Source of the DNA: Streptomyces capillispiralis | Lineage (GTDB): Bacteria > Actinomycetota > Actinomycetes > Streptomycetales > Streptomycetaceae | NCBI RefSeq assembly: GCF_007829875.1 | Contig: NZ_VIWV01000001.1 | Span: 2,326,501 to 2,390,500 of the forward strand | Reading direction: 5' to 3' | DNA length: 64,000 bases | Shown here: piece after piece, positions 18,628 through 27,187 of the stretch | Position numbering within the stretch: position 1 is the stretch's first letter | Layout of the letters: each line of letters starts with the position of its first letter | Made by a program: the position numbers and the translations under genes | The notes under the pieces: generated by a model | The model's database searches: none | Seen by the model: the letters and a program-made list of their open reading frames with translations, nothing else | What the model was told of the DNA's origin: nothing

Positions 18628-19390
18628 CGGCGGACCCCGTGTTCGCCCGGGCGCGGGAACCCGCCGCCCGCTGGGCGAGCGGACCGTACGCGGCACCGCC
18701 CAGCACGAGCACGGCACCGGCGATCACCATCGCCACGACCGTCCGCAGCGGGCCGGGTGAGGAGAGGTCGCCCAGCCGCTCGAATCCGGTGGGTGCCGTC
18801 AGCATGCCGTCCATCGGCCAGACCACGGCGTCGACCCGGGCCCGTACCGCGTCGCGGGAGACGGTGCCGCCGGCGGCGTCGGTCAGATGGGCCGTGGAGT
18901 CGACCGACCCGGCGCGCTCGTCACCGAGCAGGAAGAGGCGTCCCTCCGGCACGGTCACCTCGGGGAAGGCGCCGAACTCGGCCGCCGCGCCCCCGCCGAG
19001 GTACGGCTCCTCGATCGCCTCGCCGTTGACCTTCAGCTTCCCGTCCCGGCAGCAGGAGACCGTGTCGCCGCCGACGGCGACCACCCGCTTGATGAGGGGA
19101 ACGTCCGCCCATGTGGTGTCCGTGAAGACGACGACGTCACCGCGGCGGACGTCGCCGCCGTCGATGCGCTCGGCCAGCACGCGGTCCCCGGCGTCGATCG
19201 TCGGCGCCATGGACGGGGTGGGCACGGTGTACGGCCGGTACACCACCGCTCCCCAGGCGAACCCGCCGAGGAACAGCACCAGCCCCAGGGTCACGGCCAG
19301 GCCGGACAGGCGCTGCCCGGTCCGGCCGGCCGAGCGGGCGGTGCCCGAGCCGCCGCCGGAAGCCGTACGTGTCGTGCTCTGACCACTCAT
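18617..19390 (-). CDS. sipZ: type I signal peptidase SipZ
   Basis: 257 residues, the fourth of four adjacent signal peptidases that remove Sec and Tat signal peptides outside the membrane. An N-terminal anchor (LSGLAVTLGLVLFLGGFAWG) is followed by the catalytic serine in PTPSMAPTIDAGD and the catalytic lysine in PLIKRVVAVGGD. Box E is LFLLGDERAGSVDST. A C-terminal hydrophobic anchor (TVVAMVIAGAVLVLGG) and a basic tail end the protein. Its active-site neighbourhood differs most from the other three (PTPSM rather than IPSGSM). ATG chosen over a GTG three codons upstream. Confidence 0.93.
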   Translation of the reverse strand: MSGQSTTRTASGGGSGTARSAGRTGQRLSGLAVTLGLVLFLGGFAWGAVVYRPYTVPTPSMAPTIDAGDRVLAERIDGGDVRRGDVVVFTDTTWADVPLIKRVVAVGGDTVSCCRDGKLKVNGEAIEEPYLGGGAAAEFGAFPEVTVPEGRLFLLGDERAGSVDSTAHLTDAAGGTVSRDAVRARVDAVVWPMDGMLTAPTGFERLGDLSSPGPLRTVVAMVIAGAVLVLGGAAYGPLAQRAAGSRARANTGSAGGR

Positions 19391-19423
19391 GGGCGGCACC
19401 CTACCCGGCGGTACTACACCCGG

Positions 19424-20398
19424 TCAGCCCTCTTCGGCGCCGATCCGGCGACGCCGCCAGAGCACCAGCGGCACCGCGCCCACCAGCGCGAGCCCCTGGG
19501 GCGCGGCCGACAGGGCGGCGGACGACGCCGAGGCCTGGAGGCCGGGCTGGTCGAAGGTGTCCGGGACGGGCAGGTTGGTCCAGCGGTTGACCGGCCAGGC
19601 GATCACGACGGCGCGGCCGACGACCTTGTCCACGGGGACCATGCCGTCGTTCTTGTCGGCCCGGTTGTAGCGGGAGTCCCGGGAGTTCTGCCGGTGGTCG
19701 CCCATCACCCAGATGTGGCCCTCGGGAACCTCGACCTTGAACTGGCCGCCCTGGTCGTCCTGGCTGCACGGGGTGTTGCCGGGATACACGTACGGCTCGT
19801 TGAGCGCCATGCCGTTGACCGTGAGGGGGCCGGTGCCCTTGCACTCGACCGTGTCGCCGCCCACGCCGACGACCCGCTTGATCAGGTCCTTCTCCTCCGC
19901 GGAGGGCATCAGACCGATCCAGCTGAGGACCTTCTGCAGGGCGTTGGGATCGGGCGTCGGCTCGCCCGCCAGCCAGTTGTCGGGGTCGTGGAAGACGACG
20001 ACCTCACCGCGCTCGGGCTCGGAGCCGAACCAGGGGGTGAGCTTGTCGACCAGGACCCGGTCACCCTGCTGGAGGGTGTTCTGCATCGAGTCGGAGGGGA
20101 TGGAGAACGCCTGCACCAGGAACGTCTTGATCAGCAGCGCCAGCACCAGCGCGATGCCGATCAGGATCGGCAGCTCCTTCCAGAAGGAGCGGGGCTGCTT
20201 CGGCTGGGGCGGGCGGTCGCCCGGGCCCTGGTCACCTGTTTCCGTCCGGTCATCGCTCACTGCGCCGTCCTCGACCGCCCGCGTGTCACTCCCGGAGGGT
20301 ACGGCGCGGTTCGCGGCCGGGTCGGCCGACTCCGCGGGGCGTCCGCGGTGTTCCTCGCCGCCCTGACCGGACCGTGCGCCAACCGCCACATCCCCCAC
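19424..20398 (-). CDS. sipY: type I signal peptidase SipY
   Basis: 324 residues. A ~70-residue polar N-terminus precedes the membrane anchor (LPILIGIALVLALLIKTFLV). The catalytic serine lies in IPSDSMQNTL and the lysine in DLIKRVVGVGGD; box E is WVMGDHRQNSRDSR. A C-terminal anchor (QGLALVGAVPLVLW) ends in basic residues. In S. lividans SipY is the principal signal peptidase. The GTG start is supported by AGGAG five bases upstream, although it lies 113 bases inside the end of sipX; the overlap implies tight coupling. Confidence 0.93.
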   Translation of the reverse strand: MGDVAVGARSGQGGEEHRGRPAESADPAANRAVPSGSDTRAVEDGAVSDDRTETGDQGPGDRPPQPKQPRSFWKELPILIGIALVLALLIKTFLVQAFSIPSDSMQNTLQQGDRVLVDKLTPWFGSEPERGEVVVFHDPDNWLAGEPTPDPNALQKVLSWIGLMPSAEEKDLIKRVVGVGGDTVECKGTGPLTVNGMALNEPYVYPGNTPCSQDDQGGQFKVEVPEGHIWVMGDHRQNSRDSRYNRADKNDGMVPVDKVVGRAVVIAWPVNRWTNLPVPDTFDQPGLQASASSAALSAAPQGLALVGAVPLVLWRRRRIGAEEG

Positions 20399-21377
20399 GC
20401 CAACTCCTCACTCTCTGCCGCCGCCCGCGCCAAGCCCGGCGCAGGCCCACCACTCCCATAACGAGCGGGAGTTCCGCAGGGCTCGGGAGCTGGACGATTC
20501 CGTTCGGATCCTCCGGGGCAACCCTATGCGACAGCGGGGCGACAGCGGTCGACCCGGACGCCGCGTCCGACACGGAGGCGTAGGCCGTGGGTTCGTCCAG
20601 CGTGCTCCAGTGGCCGAGCGGCCAGGCGATGACCATGGCCCGGCCCACCACCTCCTCCTCGGAGACGGTGCCGCCGTAGGCGGTGTCCTGGTGGGAGCGG
20701 GAGTCGGCGGAGTTCTCTCGGTGGTCGCCCATCACCCACAGCCGCCCCTCGGGGACGGTGATGTCGAACGGCGTCGCGGAGGGGGCGTTGCCCGGGTACA
20801 GGTAGTCCTCGTCCAGGGGGACGCCGTTGACGGTGACCCGGCCCTGTGCGTCACAGCACTGGACGCGGTCGCCGCCGACGCCGACGACCCGCTTGATGAG
20901 GTCCTTCTCGTCCTCGGAGGGCAGCAGTCCGATGAAGGTGAGCCCTTCCTTGATCTGCTTGATCCCGACGGGGTCGTCCTTCTTCGGTGCGGTCTGCTCA
21001 CCCTGGAGCCAGCCGCCGGGGTCCTTGAACACGACGACGTCCCCGCGCTGCGGCGTGGAGCCGAACCACGGGGTGAGCTTGTCGACGAGCACCCGGTCGC
21101 CGATCCGGATCGTCTGCTCCATGGAGCCGGACGGGATGACGAAGGCCTGCACGAGGAAGGTCTTCAGCACCAGCGCTATCAGCACGGCGACGCCGATGAG
21201 GAGGGGGATCTCCTTGACCGCGCTGCGCCTGCGGCGCCGCTTGACCTTGCGCTGGAGTTTGCGCCGCTCGGCGCGGGTGCGCCCGGGGGCGGGGCCGGAC
21301 GCGCGGCGGGAGCCGGTGGGCAGCAGGTTCTCCGCGGCGCTGTCCGGGGCGCCGCGCGGCTTGCCGCGGTTACCCAT
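20286..21377 (-). CDS. sipX: type I signal peptidase SipX
   Basis: 363 residues. A strongly basic N-terminal region (RRKLQRKVKRRRRRSA) precedes the anchor (IPLLIGVAVLIALVLKTFLV). Catalytic serine in IPSGSMEQTI, lysine in DLIKRVVGVGGD, box E in WVMGDHRENSADSR. After a weak hydrophobic stretch (LPLVMGVVGL) the last ~45 residues are Arg/Gly-rich with little predicted structure. They are read from DNA that also encodes the SipY N-terminus. The start overlaps the sipW stop by 8 bases. Confidence 0.93.
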   Translation of the reverse strand: MGNRGKPRGAPDSAAENLLPTGSRRASGPAPGRTRAERRKLQRKVKRRRRRSAVKEIPLLIGVAVLIALVLKTFLVQAFVIPSGSMEQTIRIGDRVLVDKLTPWFGSTPQRGDVVVFKDPGGWLQGEQTAPKKDDPVGIKQIKEGLTFIGLLPSEDEKDLIKRVVGVGGDRVQCCDAQGRVTVNGVPLDEDYLYPGNAPSATPFDITVPEGRLWVMGDHRENSADSRSHQDTAYGGTVSEEEVVGRAMVIAWPLGHWSTLDEPTAYASVSDAASGSTAVAPLSHRVAPEDPNGIVQLPSPAELPLVMGVVGLRRAWRGRRQRVRSWRGGCGGWRTVRSGRRGTPRTPRGVGRPGREPRRTLRE

Positions 21378-22110
21378 GGGCGTCCTCCGCCGGGTGCGCC
21401 GGGTCCACCCCCGGGGCGGGCACGCGCGCGTAGGCGTCGGGCCGGTGCAGCCGGGTGGCGTGGCCGAAGGGCCAGACGATCCCGTCGGCGCGGCCGATCA
21501 CCTCCGTCACGGGGATCATGCCGCCGCCGGGCGAGCCGAGGTGGTCCCGGGAGTCGCTGGAGGCGCTGCGGTGGTCACCGAGGACGAACAGCCGCCCGTC
21601 GGGCACGACGACGTCGAACGGCACCGTGGAGGGGCTGTCCCCGGGGTACAGGAAGCCCGACTCGTCGACCGACCGGCCGTTCACCCGGATCCTCCCCTCC
21701 CCGTCACAGCAGACCACGTGGTCCCCGCCCACCCCGACGACCCGTTTGACGTAGTCGGCCTCACCGAAATACCCGGTGCCGTCGAACACAATCACGTCGC
21801 CGCGGCGCGGCTCGGCGCCGAAGCGGTACGCCAACTTGTTTACGAGAACGCGGTCCCCGACCCTCAATACCCGTTCCATCGATCCGCTGGGGATCTGGAA
21901 CGGGCGCGCCACGAACGTGTTGAGCGCCAGCAGGAACAGCAGACAGAGCAGCAGGGTCAGGGTAATGCGCCCGCCGGGCACCGATGCGGTGAGGCGCGAC
22001 ACCAACGCGGAACGCGACCGCCCCTCCGGGCCCGGCCGGTCCGAGGTGTCCTCGGGTCCGTCCGGGGGGAGGGAGCGGTCGCGCTCCGTCGGCTGTGCTT
22101 CGGTGTCCAT
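21370..22110 (-). CDS. sipW: type I signal peptidase SipW
   Basis: 246 residues, first of the four signal peptidases. One membrane anchor is visible (ITLTLLLCLLFLLALNTFVA). The catalytic serine is in IPSGSMERVL and the lysine in DYVKRVVGVGGD; box E is LFVLGDHRSASSDSRDH. Unlike SipY and SipZ it has no C-terminal hydrophobic anchor and ends in an acidic tail (AEDAHG). It is transcribed from the rplS side, with sipX overlapping its 3' end. Despite the shared name, the active site is the bacterial Ser/Lys type, not the ER-type Ser/His of Bacillus SipW. Confidence 0.93.
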   Translation of the reverse strand: MDTEAQPTERDRSLPPDGPEDTSDRPGPEGRSRSALVSRLTASVPGGRITLTLLLCLLFLLALNTFVARPFQIPSGSMERVLRVGDRVLVNKLAYRFGAEPRRGDVIVFDGTGYFGEADYVKRVVGVGGDHVVCCDGEGRIRVNGRSVDESGFLYPGDSPSTVPFDVVVPDGRLFVLGDHRSASSDSRDHLGSPGGGMIPVTEVIGRADGIVWPFGHATRLHRPDAYARVPAPGVDPAHPAEDAHG

Positions 22111-22155
22111 CGGGGCCAGATGCTATCCGGCCGCGATATGACGCCGGTAAAGCGC

Positions 22156-22506
22156 TCAGTTCTCGCGCTTCTCCTTGATCTTCGCCGCCTTGCCGCGCAG
22201 CTCGCGCAGGTAGTACAGCTTGGCGCGGCGGACGTCACCCCGGGTGACGAGCTCGATCTTCTCCACGATCGGGGTGTGCACCGGGAAGGTGCGCTCGACG
22301 CCGACGGAGAAGGAGACCTTGCGGACCGTGAAGGTCTCGCGGACGCCGGCACCCTGGCGGCGGATCACAACGCCCTTGAACTGCTGCACACGGGAGCGGT
22401 TGCCCTCGATGACGCGCACGTGGACATTGACGGTGTCGCCGGGGCGGAAGGCCGGGACGTCGCTGCGCAGCGACGCGGAGTCGACGGAGTCGAGGAGGTG
22501 AGACAT
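22156..22506 (-). CDS. rplS: 50S ribosomal protein L19
   Basis: 116 residues. L19 lies at the 30S-50S interface near bridge B6. Typical stretches are present: [40 protein letters not shown] and [20 protein letters not shown]. Length equals the family norm. It follows trmD on the same strand after a 135-base spacer with a small CCCCTG/CAGGGG hairpin, as in the conserved rpsP-rimM-trmD-rplS order. The sip cluster begins 45 bases after its stop. Confidence 0.98.
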   Translation of the reverse strand: MSHLLDSVDSASLRSDVPAFRPGDTVNVHVRVIEGNRSRVQQFKGVVIRRQGAGVRETFTVRKVSFSVGVERTFPVHTPIVEKIELVTRGDVRRAKLYYLRELRGKAAKIKEKREN

Positions 22507-22598
22507 TTCGTCTGCTTTCTTCGCTGATGCCGCAGGTCATCAACGGCAACTGGGAGTTCCGGGATTCGGGTCGCGCGGTTCGGGGCGGGCGTCGTGTC

Positions 22599-22613
22599 CC
22601 CCTGCGGCAGGGG
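22599..22613 (-). terminator. Small hairpin between trmD and rplS
   Basis: CCCCTG-CGG-CAGGGG stem. Weak by itself; possible attenuator upstream of rplS. Confidence 0.3.
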
Positions 22614-22641
22614 CGCTCGCCGGTCGACGCACAACAGCCGC

Positions 22642-23475
22642 CTATTCTTCCACGCCGTCGGTCCTGCGCCAAAATCGGCCGTACGGCTCCCCCGCGGGGT
22701 CCGGTTCCCAGCCGAGGATGGACAGCATCTCGCGGTCCTTCTTGTCGAAGGCCTGGGGATCGCAGCGTTCGATGAGGTCGGGGCGGTGGGCGGTGGTGCG
22801 CCGCAGCGCCTCGTCGCGCCGCCAGCGGGCGATCCTTCCGTGGTGGCCGCTGAGCAGCACCTCGGGTATCCCCCGGCCGCGCCAGCCGGGCGGCTTGGTG
22901 TAGACGGGGCCCTCCAGGAGGCCGGCCATGGCGCCGGGTGCGAAGGAGTCGTCGCGGTGGGACTCGGCGTTGCCCAGGACGCCGGGGAGCAGCCGGGCGA
23001 CGGCCTCGGTGACGACGAGGACGGCCGCCTCGCCGCCGGCCAGGACGTAGTCGCCGATGGACACCTCGTACACGGGCATCCGGGTGGCGTACTCGTCGAT
23101 GACGCGGCGGTCGATGCCCTCGTAGCGGGCGGGGGTGAAGACCAGCCAGGGGCGCTCGGAGAGCCGGACGGCGAGGTCCTGGGTGAAGGGGCGGCCGCTG
23201 GGGGTGGGCACGATCAGGGCGGGCTCGCGGGAGCCGGCCTCGTAGCCGTCGGCCAGGACGGTGTCCAGCGCGTCTCCCCACGGCTCGGTCTTCATGACCA
23301 TGCCGGGGCCGCCGCCGTACGGGGTGTCGTCGACGGTGTTGTGCCGGTCGTAGGTCCACGCGCGCAGGTCGTGCACGTGCACGTCGAGCTGTCCGCGGGC
23401 GCGCGCCTTGCCGACGAGGGAGACGTTCAGCGGCTCGAGGTACTCGGGGAAGATCGTGACGACGTCGAGCCGCAT
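22642..23475 (-). CDS. trmD: tRNA (guanine37-N1)-methyltransferase TrmD
   Basis: 277 residues. TrmD makes m1G37 in tRNAs reading CNN codons and guards against +1 frameshifting. The SPOUT trefoil-knot region is recognisable (ARYEGIDRRVIDEYATRMPV, SIGDYVLAGGEAAVLV, LLPGVLGNAESHRDDSF). Two starts are possible: a GTG overlapping the rimM stop as GTGA, and the adjacent ATG that restores the usual [13 protein letters not shown] use the ATG. A C-terminal tail continues past the core (QPYGRFWRR-like). Operon with rimM, the KH protein and rpsP. Confidence 0.97.
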   Translation of the reverse strand: MRLDVVTIFPEYLEPLNVSLVGKARARGQLDVHVHDLRAWTYDRHNTVDDTPYGGGPGMVMKTEPWGDALDTVLADGYEAGSREPALIVPTPSGRPFTQDLAVRLSERPWLVFTPARYEGIDRRVIDEYATRMPVYEVSIGDYVLAGGEAAVLVVTEAVARLLPGVLGNAESHRDDSFAPGAMAGLLEGPVYTKPPGWRGRGIPEVLLSGHHGRIARWRRDEALRRTTAHRPDLIERCDPQAFDKKDREMLSILGWEPDPAGEPYGRFWRRTDGVEE

Positions 23476-24029
23476 CACGACTCTCCCTCGGCGGCGTCCC
23501 GCGCGGAGGCGATCTCGGCCCGGTCGTCGATCAGGCCGGGGGGCGGGTCGATGACGGCCCGCTGCTCCTCCAGGTCGATCTCGGTGACGATCTCCTCGAC
23601 GAACGGCACGTACACCTCGCTGCCGTCGGGGCGCTCGACGACGAAGAGGTCCTGGGAGGGCAGGTGCGAGATCTCGGTGATCCGGCCGACCTCCTCGCCG
23701 TCCTTGGTGACGACGTCGAGGTCGATCAGCTGGTGGTCGTAGTACTCGTCCTCGTCCTCGGGCCGCTCGTCGGGGTCGACGTCGGCGATGAGGAGGGTGT
23801 TGCGCAGGGCCTCGGCGGCGGTGCGGTCGAGGACGCCCTCGAAGCGCAGCAGGAGGCGGCCACTGTGGACGCGCCCGGTCTCGATGGTGAGCGGCCCGAC
23901 GGAGGCGGGGTCGGTGGTCAGGACGGCGCCGGGCCCGAGCCTGAGCTCCGGTTCGTCGGTGCGGACCTCCACGGTGACCTCGCCCTTGATGCCGTGGGCG
24001 CGGCCGATGCGAGCGACTACCAGCTGCAC
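23475..24029 (-). CDS. rimM: ribosome maturation factor RimM
   Basis: 184 residues. RimM binds S19 and assists 30S head maturation. The N-terminal beta-barrel opens [21 protein letters not shown], and the C-terminal PRC-barrel carries [20 protein letters not shown] and [21 protein letters not shown] Pro-poor acidic insertion ([12 protein letters not shown]) joins the domains. GTG start with GGAG about ten bases ahead. It ends within the first codons of trmD. Confidence 0.96.
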   Translation of the reverse strand: MQLVVARIGRAHGIKGEVTVEVRTDEPELRLGPGAVLTTDPASVGPLTIETGRVHSGRLLLRFEGVLDRTAAEALRNTLLIADVDPDERPEDEDEYYDHQLIDLDVVTKDGEEVGRITEISHLPSQDLFVVERPDGSEVYVPFVEEIVTEIDLEEQRAVIDPPPGLIDDRAEIASARDAAEGES

Positions 24030-24112
24030 TGTGCTTGATCTCCTGTCATACGACTACGGGCCGGGGACGGCCCTGTGGCCCTCCCCGGCCCGAGCCGGCG
24101 CTGCGTTTGACG

Positions 24113-24352
24113 TCAGCGGACGTGGTCCACGTCGACGAGGTCGACACGGACACCGCGGCCGCCGATGGCGCCCACGACGGTGCGCAGAGCGCGTGCGGTG
24201 CGGCCGTTGCGGCCGATCACCTTACCGAGGTCGTCCGGGTGGACCCGGACCTCGAGCACACGCCCGCGACGCAGGTTGCGCGAGGCGACCTGCACATCGT
24301 CAGGGTTGTCGACGATGCCCTTCACGAGGTGCTCGAGAGCCTCCTCGAGCAT
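24113..24352 (-). CDS. khpA: KH-domain RNA-binding protein (KhpA family)
   Basis: 79 residues forming a single KH domain with the GxxG loop in VIGRNGRTARALRTVV. KhpA proteins act with KhpB/EloR-like partners in RNA binding and, in firmicutes, in cell elongation and division; the Streptomyces role is not established. It starts two bases after the rpsP stop and precedes rimM, exactly the rpsP-khpA-rimM-trmD order found in many Gram-positives. Confidence 0.94.
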   Translation of the reverse strand: MLEEALEHLVKGIVDNPDDVQVASRNLRRGRVLEVRVHPDDLGKVIGRNGRTARALRTVVGAIGGRGVRVDLVDVDHVR

Positions 24353-24354
24353 GC

Positions 24355-24774
24355 TCAGGCCTCGGTCGACGCGGACTCGGCGGCGGCCTCGTCCTTCTTC
24401 TCAGCCTTCTTCTTCTGGGTGATGGCCTCACCCTTGCCCTCGTCGTCACCGCCGAGCGCCTCGAACGACGGGCGGGCAGGCTTCTCGGCCTGCTGCAGCA
24501 GCGGAGCCGGGGCGGGCTCGCCCTTGAACTTCTGCCAGTCGCCGGTCTTCTTCAGGATGGCGAGCACGGGCTCGGTCGGCTGGGCGCCGACACCGAGCCA
24601 GTACGCCACACGATCGGCGTCGACCTCGATCACCGACGGGTTGTACGTCGGGTGGTACTTGCCGATCTCCTCGATGGCCCGGCCGTCACGGCGGGTACGG
24701 GAGTCGGCGACGACGATGCGGTAGTGAGGCGAACGGATCTTGCCCAGACGCTTCAGCTTGATCTTGACTGCCAC
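24355..24774 (-). CDS. rpsP: 30S ribosomal protein S16
   Basis: 139 residues, against 82 in E. coli. The first ~80 residues are the S16 core ([40 protein letters not shown]). The rest is a Lys/Glu/Ala-rich tail ending [15 protein letters not shown], typical of actinobacteria. It is the first gene of the rpsP-khpA-rimM-trmD-rplS series, so its promoter should lie in the 290-base spacer upstream. Confidence 0.97.
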   Translation of the reverse strand: MAVKIKLKRLGKIRSPHYRIVVADSRTRRDGRAIEEIGKYHPTYNPSVIEVDADRVAYWLGVGAQPTEPVLAILKKTGDWQKFKGEPAPAPLLQQAEKPARPSFEALGGDDEGKGEAITQKKKAEKKDEAAAESASTEA

Positions 24775-25008
24775 GGGAGTGGGTTCTCCTGGATTTGACG
24801 TGGTTGGGCACGGCGAGATGTGCCGCGTGGGGTTGCGGTACCCGAGTGCCCGATGGACGCGTCAGCCGGAGGAGAGAGGGGTCCTGTGCGGCTGTCGAGT
24901 ACAGCTAGCCATTGTGCCACACGCTGCGGGACGGGTCCGACCGCGGGGGCACGCCCGACGGCCCTGAGGCGCTGCGGTGACCGTGCGCCGCGGGGCGCGG
25001 CCCCGCTC

Positions 25009-25035
25009 CGGGGTGCCGCACCGGGCGGCACCCCG
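25009..25035 (-). terminator. Terminator downstream of the SprT-like gene
   Basis: 11-bp perfect stem (CGGGGTGCCGC and its complement), 5-base loop, 30 bases after the SprT-like stop. Confidence 0.7.
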
Positions 25036-25065
25036 CTTCCGGCACCCACGAGATGCCGGAGTCGT

Positions 25066-25665
25066 TCAGCCGGCGGCGGCCACCACGTCGGGGATGCGGA
25101 ACGGCTTGCCGCAGCCGCCGCAGACGATGGGGGCCTGGGCCAGGACCGAGGGGACCACGCGCACGTTGCGGCCGCAGTCGCAGACGGCCTTGACGCGGAC
25201 GCCGCCCCCGGAGGAGCCGTGCCGTGCGGCCGGCCCCCGGAAGCTGCGCGCGGTGTCCCCCGCGGTCGCGGCGGAGTGGGCCTTCAGGGCGCGCTGGAGG
25301 CGCTCCGTGGTCGGGCGGTAGCGGCGCTTCGCCTCGGGGGTGAGCGTGACCAGCGAGAAGCCGCTGCTGGGATGCGGTTCGTCGGGGTGGTCCAGGCCCA
25401 GCTCCTCGGCGATCGCGAGGAATCTGCGGTTGTGGTAGCGACCGGCGCGGGATGTGTCGCGTACGCCGCGCGCGGCGGCGACGCCGTGGACTGCCTCGTG
25501 CAGCAGTCGTTCGAAGGAGAGTTCGTGACCGCACGCGGACGACGACTCCCCGATCAGTGACTCGGGCGCGGCAAGATCGGGCAGCTCGGGGTGGTACCGC
25601 TGAATGTCGGCCCACGCCTGTGCCAGCTCTGCGGCGAGAACAGGTGGTGTCTGTGTCGTGCTCAC
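25066..25665 (-). CDS. SprT-like zinc metalloprotease-type protein
   Basis: 199 residues. A zincin motif HEAVH lies in ERLLHEAVHGVAAARG, with a second block, RYHNRRFLAIAEELGL, that supplies the third ligand region in SprT/Spartan-like proteins. The C-terminal ~45 residues hold a zinc ribbon (CDCGRNVRVV...CGGCGKPFRI). A GTG is used as start; a longer frame opens 63 bases earlier without a ribosome site. Spartan in eukaryotes cleaves DNA-protein crosslinks, while bacterial members are mostly unstudied. Divergent from the methyltransferase across a 594-base spacer. Confidence 0.8.
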   Translation of the reverse strand: MSTTQTPPVLAAELAQAWADIQRYHPELPDLAAPESLIGESSSACGHELSFERLLHEAVHGVAAARGVRDTSRAGRYHNRRFLAIAEELGLDHPDEPHPSSGFSLVTLTPEAKRRYRPTTERLQRALKAHSAATAGDTARSFRGPAARHGSSGGGVRVKAVCDCGRNVRVVPSVLAQAPIVCGGCGKPFRIPDVVAAAG

Positions 25666-26259
25666 GTAATCACAACGAGGCGGGGTGCCCCAGTGTTCCG
25701 ATTCCGGGGCATCCCAAATAATTTGCACGTACCCGTCAGTTGCCGCTGATGCGCGCTGACGAGGGCGGGTGCGCTGATCTGCGGAGAAGCCTCGCAGCTC
25801 ACCTCAAGGTGGTGCGTAGGCTGACGTACGCCCCCACGTGCAGGCGGGGCTCACGCGCCGGTGCGCGTGGGGTCCGTGAAGGCGCAAGAGGCGTTTCGGC
25901 CGCGCTCACGCCGGCCGGGTGTCCGGCCCGCCGGACGCGCCACGCCCGCGACGTTACCGGGTCCGCCACCGGGACCCCGCACCGCCCCTCCCCGGCCCGT
26001 TCCCGGCGCCTCCCGGCCCGGTGGACCTTGGCCGGAACCGGCGTCCGGGTGCCTTCGCCGTGGCCGGCCGTCCGGCCCGGGATTACCGGAATGTGAATTC
26101 TTGCCACTGGCACGAGCAACTACCAAGCCGCCGCCCCTTTCCACTGGACGACACGTCGAGGGCGGAGTTTCCTGGCATACGGGGGGTGTGCGGGCGCACT
26201 GCACGGGGGCCAGGGAATCGGGCACGGCGGCAACTCTCGGCTGATTGGGGCGCTTACCT
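25666..26259. other. 594-base divergent spacer, no gene seen
   Basis: Between the SprT-like and methyltransferase genes. Open frames here lack codon bias and ribosome sites. A CACCT-CA-AGGTG inverted repeat at 25800-25811 is followed by TAGGCT, a possible operator and -10 hexamer. I see no tRNA or known RNA motif. Confidence 0.5.
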
Positions 26260-27126
26260 ATGACACCTACGCTCGTGCGGCAGCACCTGCCTCGTACGGG
26301 GACCGGTCCCCGCGTGGACCAGCGGTCCCGCGCGCGTGACTGGTCCGAGATCCAGGAGCGGATGCTCGTACCGCTCTACGAGGCCGTCTACGAGCGACTG
26401 GACGTCGGTCCGGCGACACGGCTGCTGGGCCTCGGCTGCGGCTCCGGGCTGGCCCTGCTGATGGCTGCCTCGCGCGGTGCCGCCGTCACCGGTGTGGACA
26501 CCTCGGCCGACCGGCTGGCCCTCGCGCGGGAGCGGCTGCTGCCCGGTGAACGCGACGAGCGGTCACGCCCCGGAGGAGGGGACGGCACCCGGATCGTGCG
26601 GGGCTCACCCCGTGAGGCGGCCCGGGCGGACGCGCCCGCGTACACCGTGGTGACCGCCTTCGAGCCGATCGGCCCCCGCGCGGGGGACGTCGAGGAACTG
26701 GGCGGGCTGCTCTCCGAGGCGACGCCGCTCACCGGGCGCGGGGCGGCCGTGGTGCTGGCCGGCTGGGGGCCGCCGGAGCGCTGCGCCACGGCGTCCGTGC
26801 TCCGGGTGGCCGCCAAGCTGGCCGAACCGCTGCGCACCACCGGCGGCGCGCGCGCCGCGGACCGCGACGACCTGGAGCGGGCGGCGGCACGGGCGGGACT
26901 GCGGCCGGACGGCTCGGGGCGGGTGGCCTGCCCGTTCGGCTACGCCGACGTGGACAGCGCGGTGCGGGGCCTGAGGTCGACCGGCCTGTTCGACGCGGCG
27001 ATCACGGCCACGGACCAGGTGCAGGTCGACAAGGAGCTGGCGGAGGCCCTGCATCCGTACCAGCGGCCGGACGGGACGGTGTGGATGCCGAACGTGTTCC
27101 GGTACCTGATCGCGCGCACTCCCTGA
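26260..27126 (+). CDS. class I SAM-dependent methyltransferase
   Basis: 288 residues. Motif I of the Rossmann methyltransferase fold is LLGLGCGSGLALLMAA, with the acidic residue ending strand 2 in GVDTSADRLALARERLL. The post-core C-terminal region (CPFGYADVDSAVRGLRSTG, then PDGTVWMPNVFRYLIA) resembles the actinobacterial UbiE-like group that sits beside ffh in Streptomyces. I chose the ATG (MTPTLVRQ) over a TTG five codons upstream. Substrate unknown. It converges on ffh with a perfect shared terminator between them. Confidence 0.85.
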   Translation: MTPTLVRQHLPRTGTGPRVDQRSRARDWSEIQERMLVPLYEAVYERLDVGPATRLLGLGCGSGLALLMAASRGAAVTGVDTSADRLALARERLLPGERDERSRPGGGDGTRIVRGSPREAARADAPAYTVVTAFEPIGPRAGDVEELGGLLSEATPLTGRGAAVVLAGWGPPERCATASVLRVAAKLAEPLRTTGGARAADRDDLERAAARAGLRPDGSGRVACPFGYADVDSAVRGLRSTGLFDAAITATDQVQVDKELAEALHPYQRPDGTVWMPNVFRYLIARTP

Positions 27127-27132
27127 GGAACG

Positions 27133-27170
27133 CCTCGGGGGCGCCCCTGCCATGAGGGGCGCCCCCGAGG
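27133..27170. terminator. Bidirectional terminator between methyltransferase and ffh
   Basis: 16-bp perfect stem (CCTCGGGGGCGCCCCT and its complement) with a 6-base loop, exactly between the two convergent stop codons. Confidence 0.9.
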
Positions 27171-27187
27171 GCGGACCGGCGCGGGCC

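Noticed and set aside
25666..26259. Possible tRNA or small RNA in the long divergent spacer
   Set aside because: No cloverleaf, T-loop GGTTCGAATC or CCA-type end could be found on either strand.
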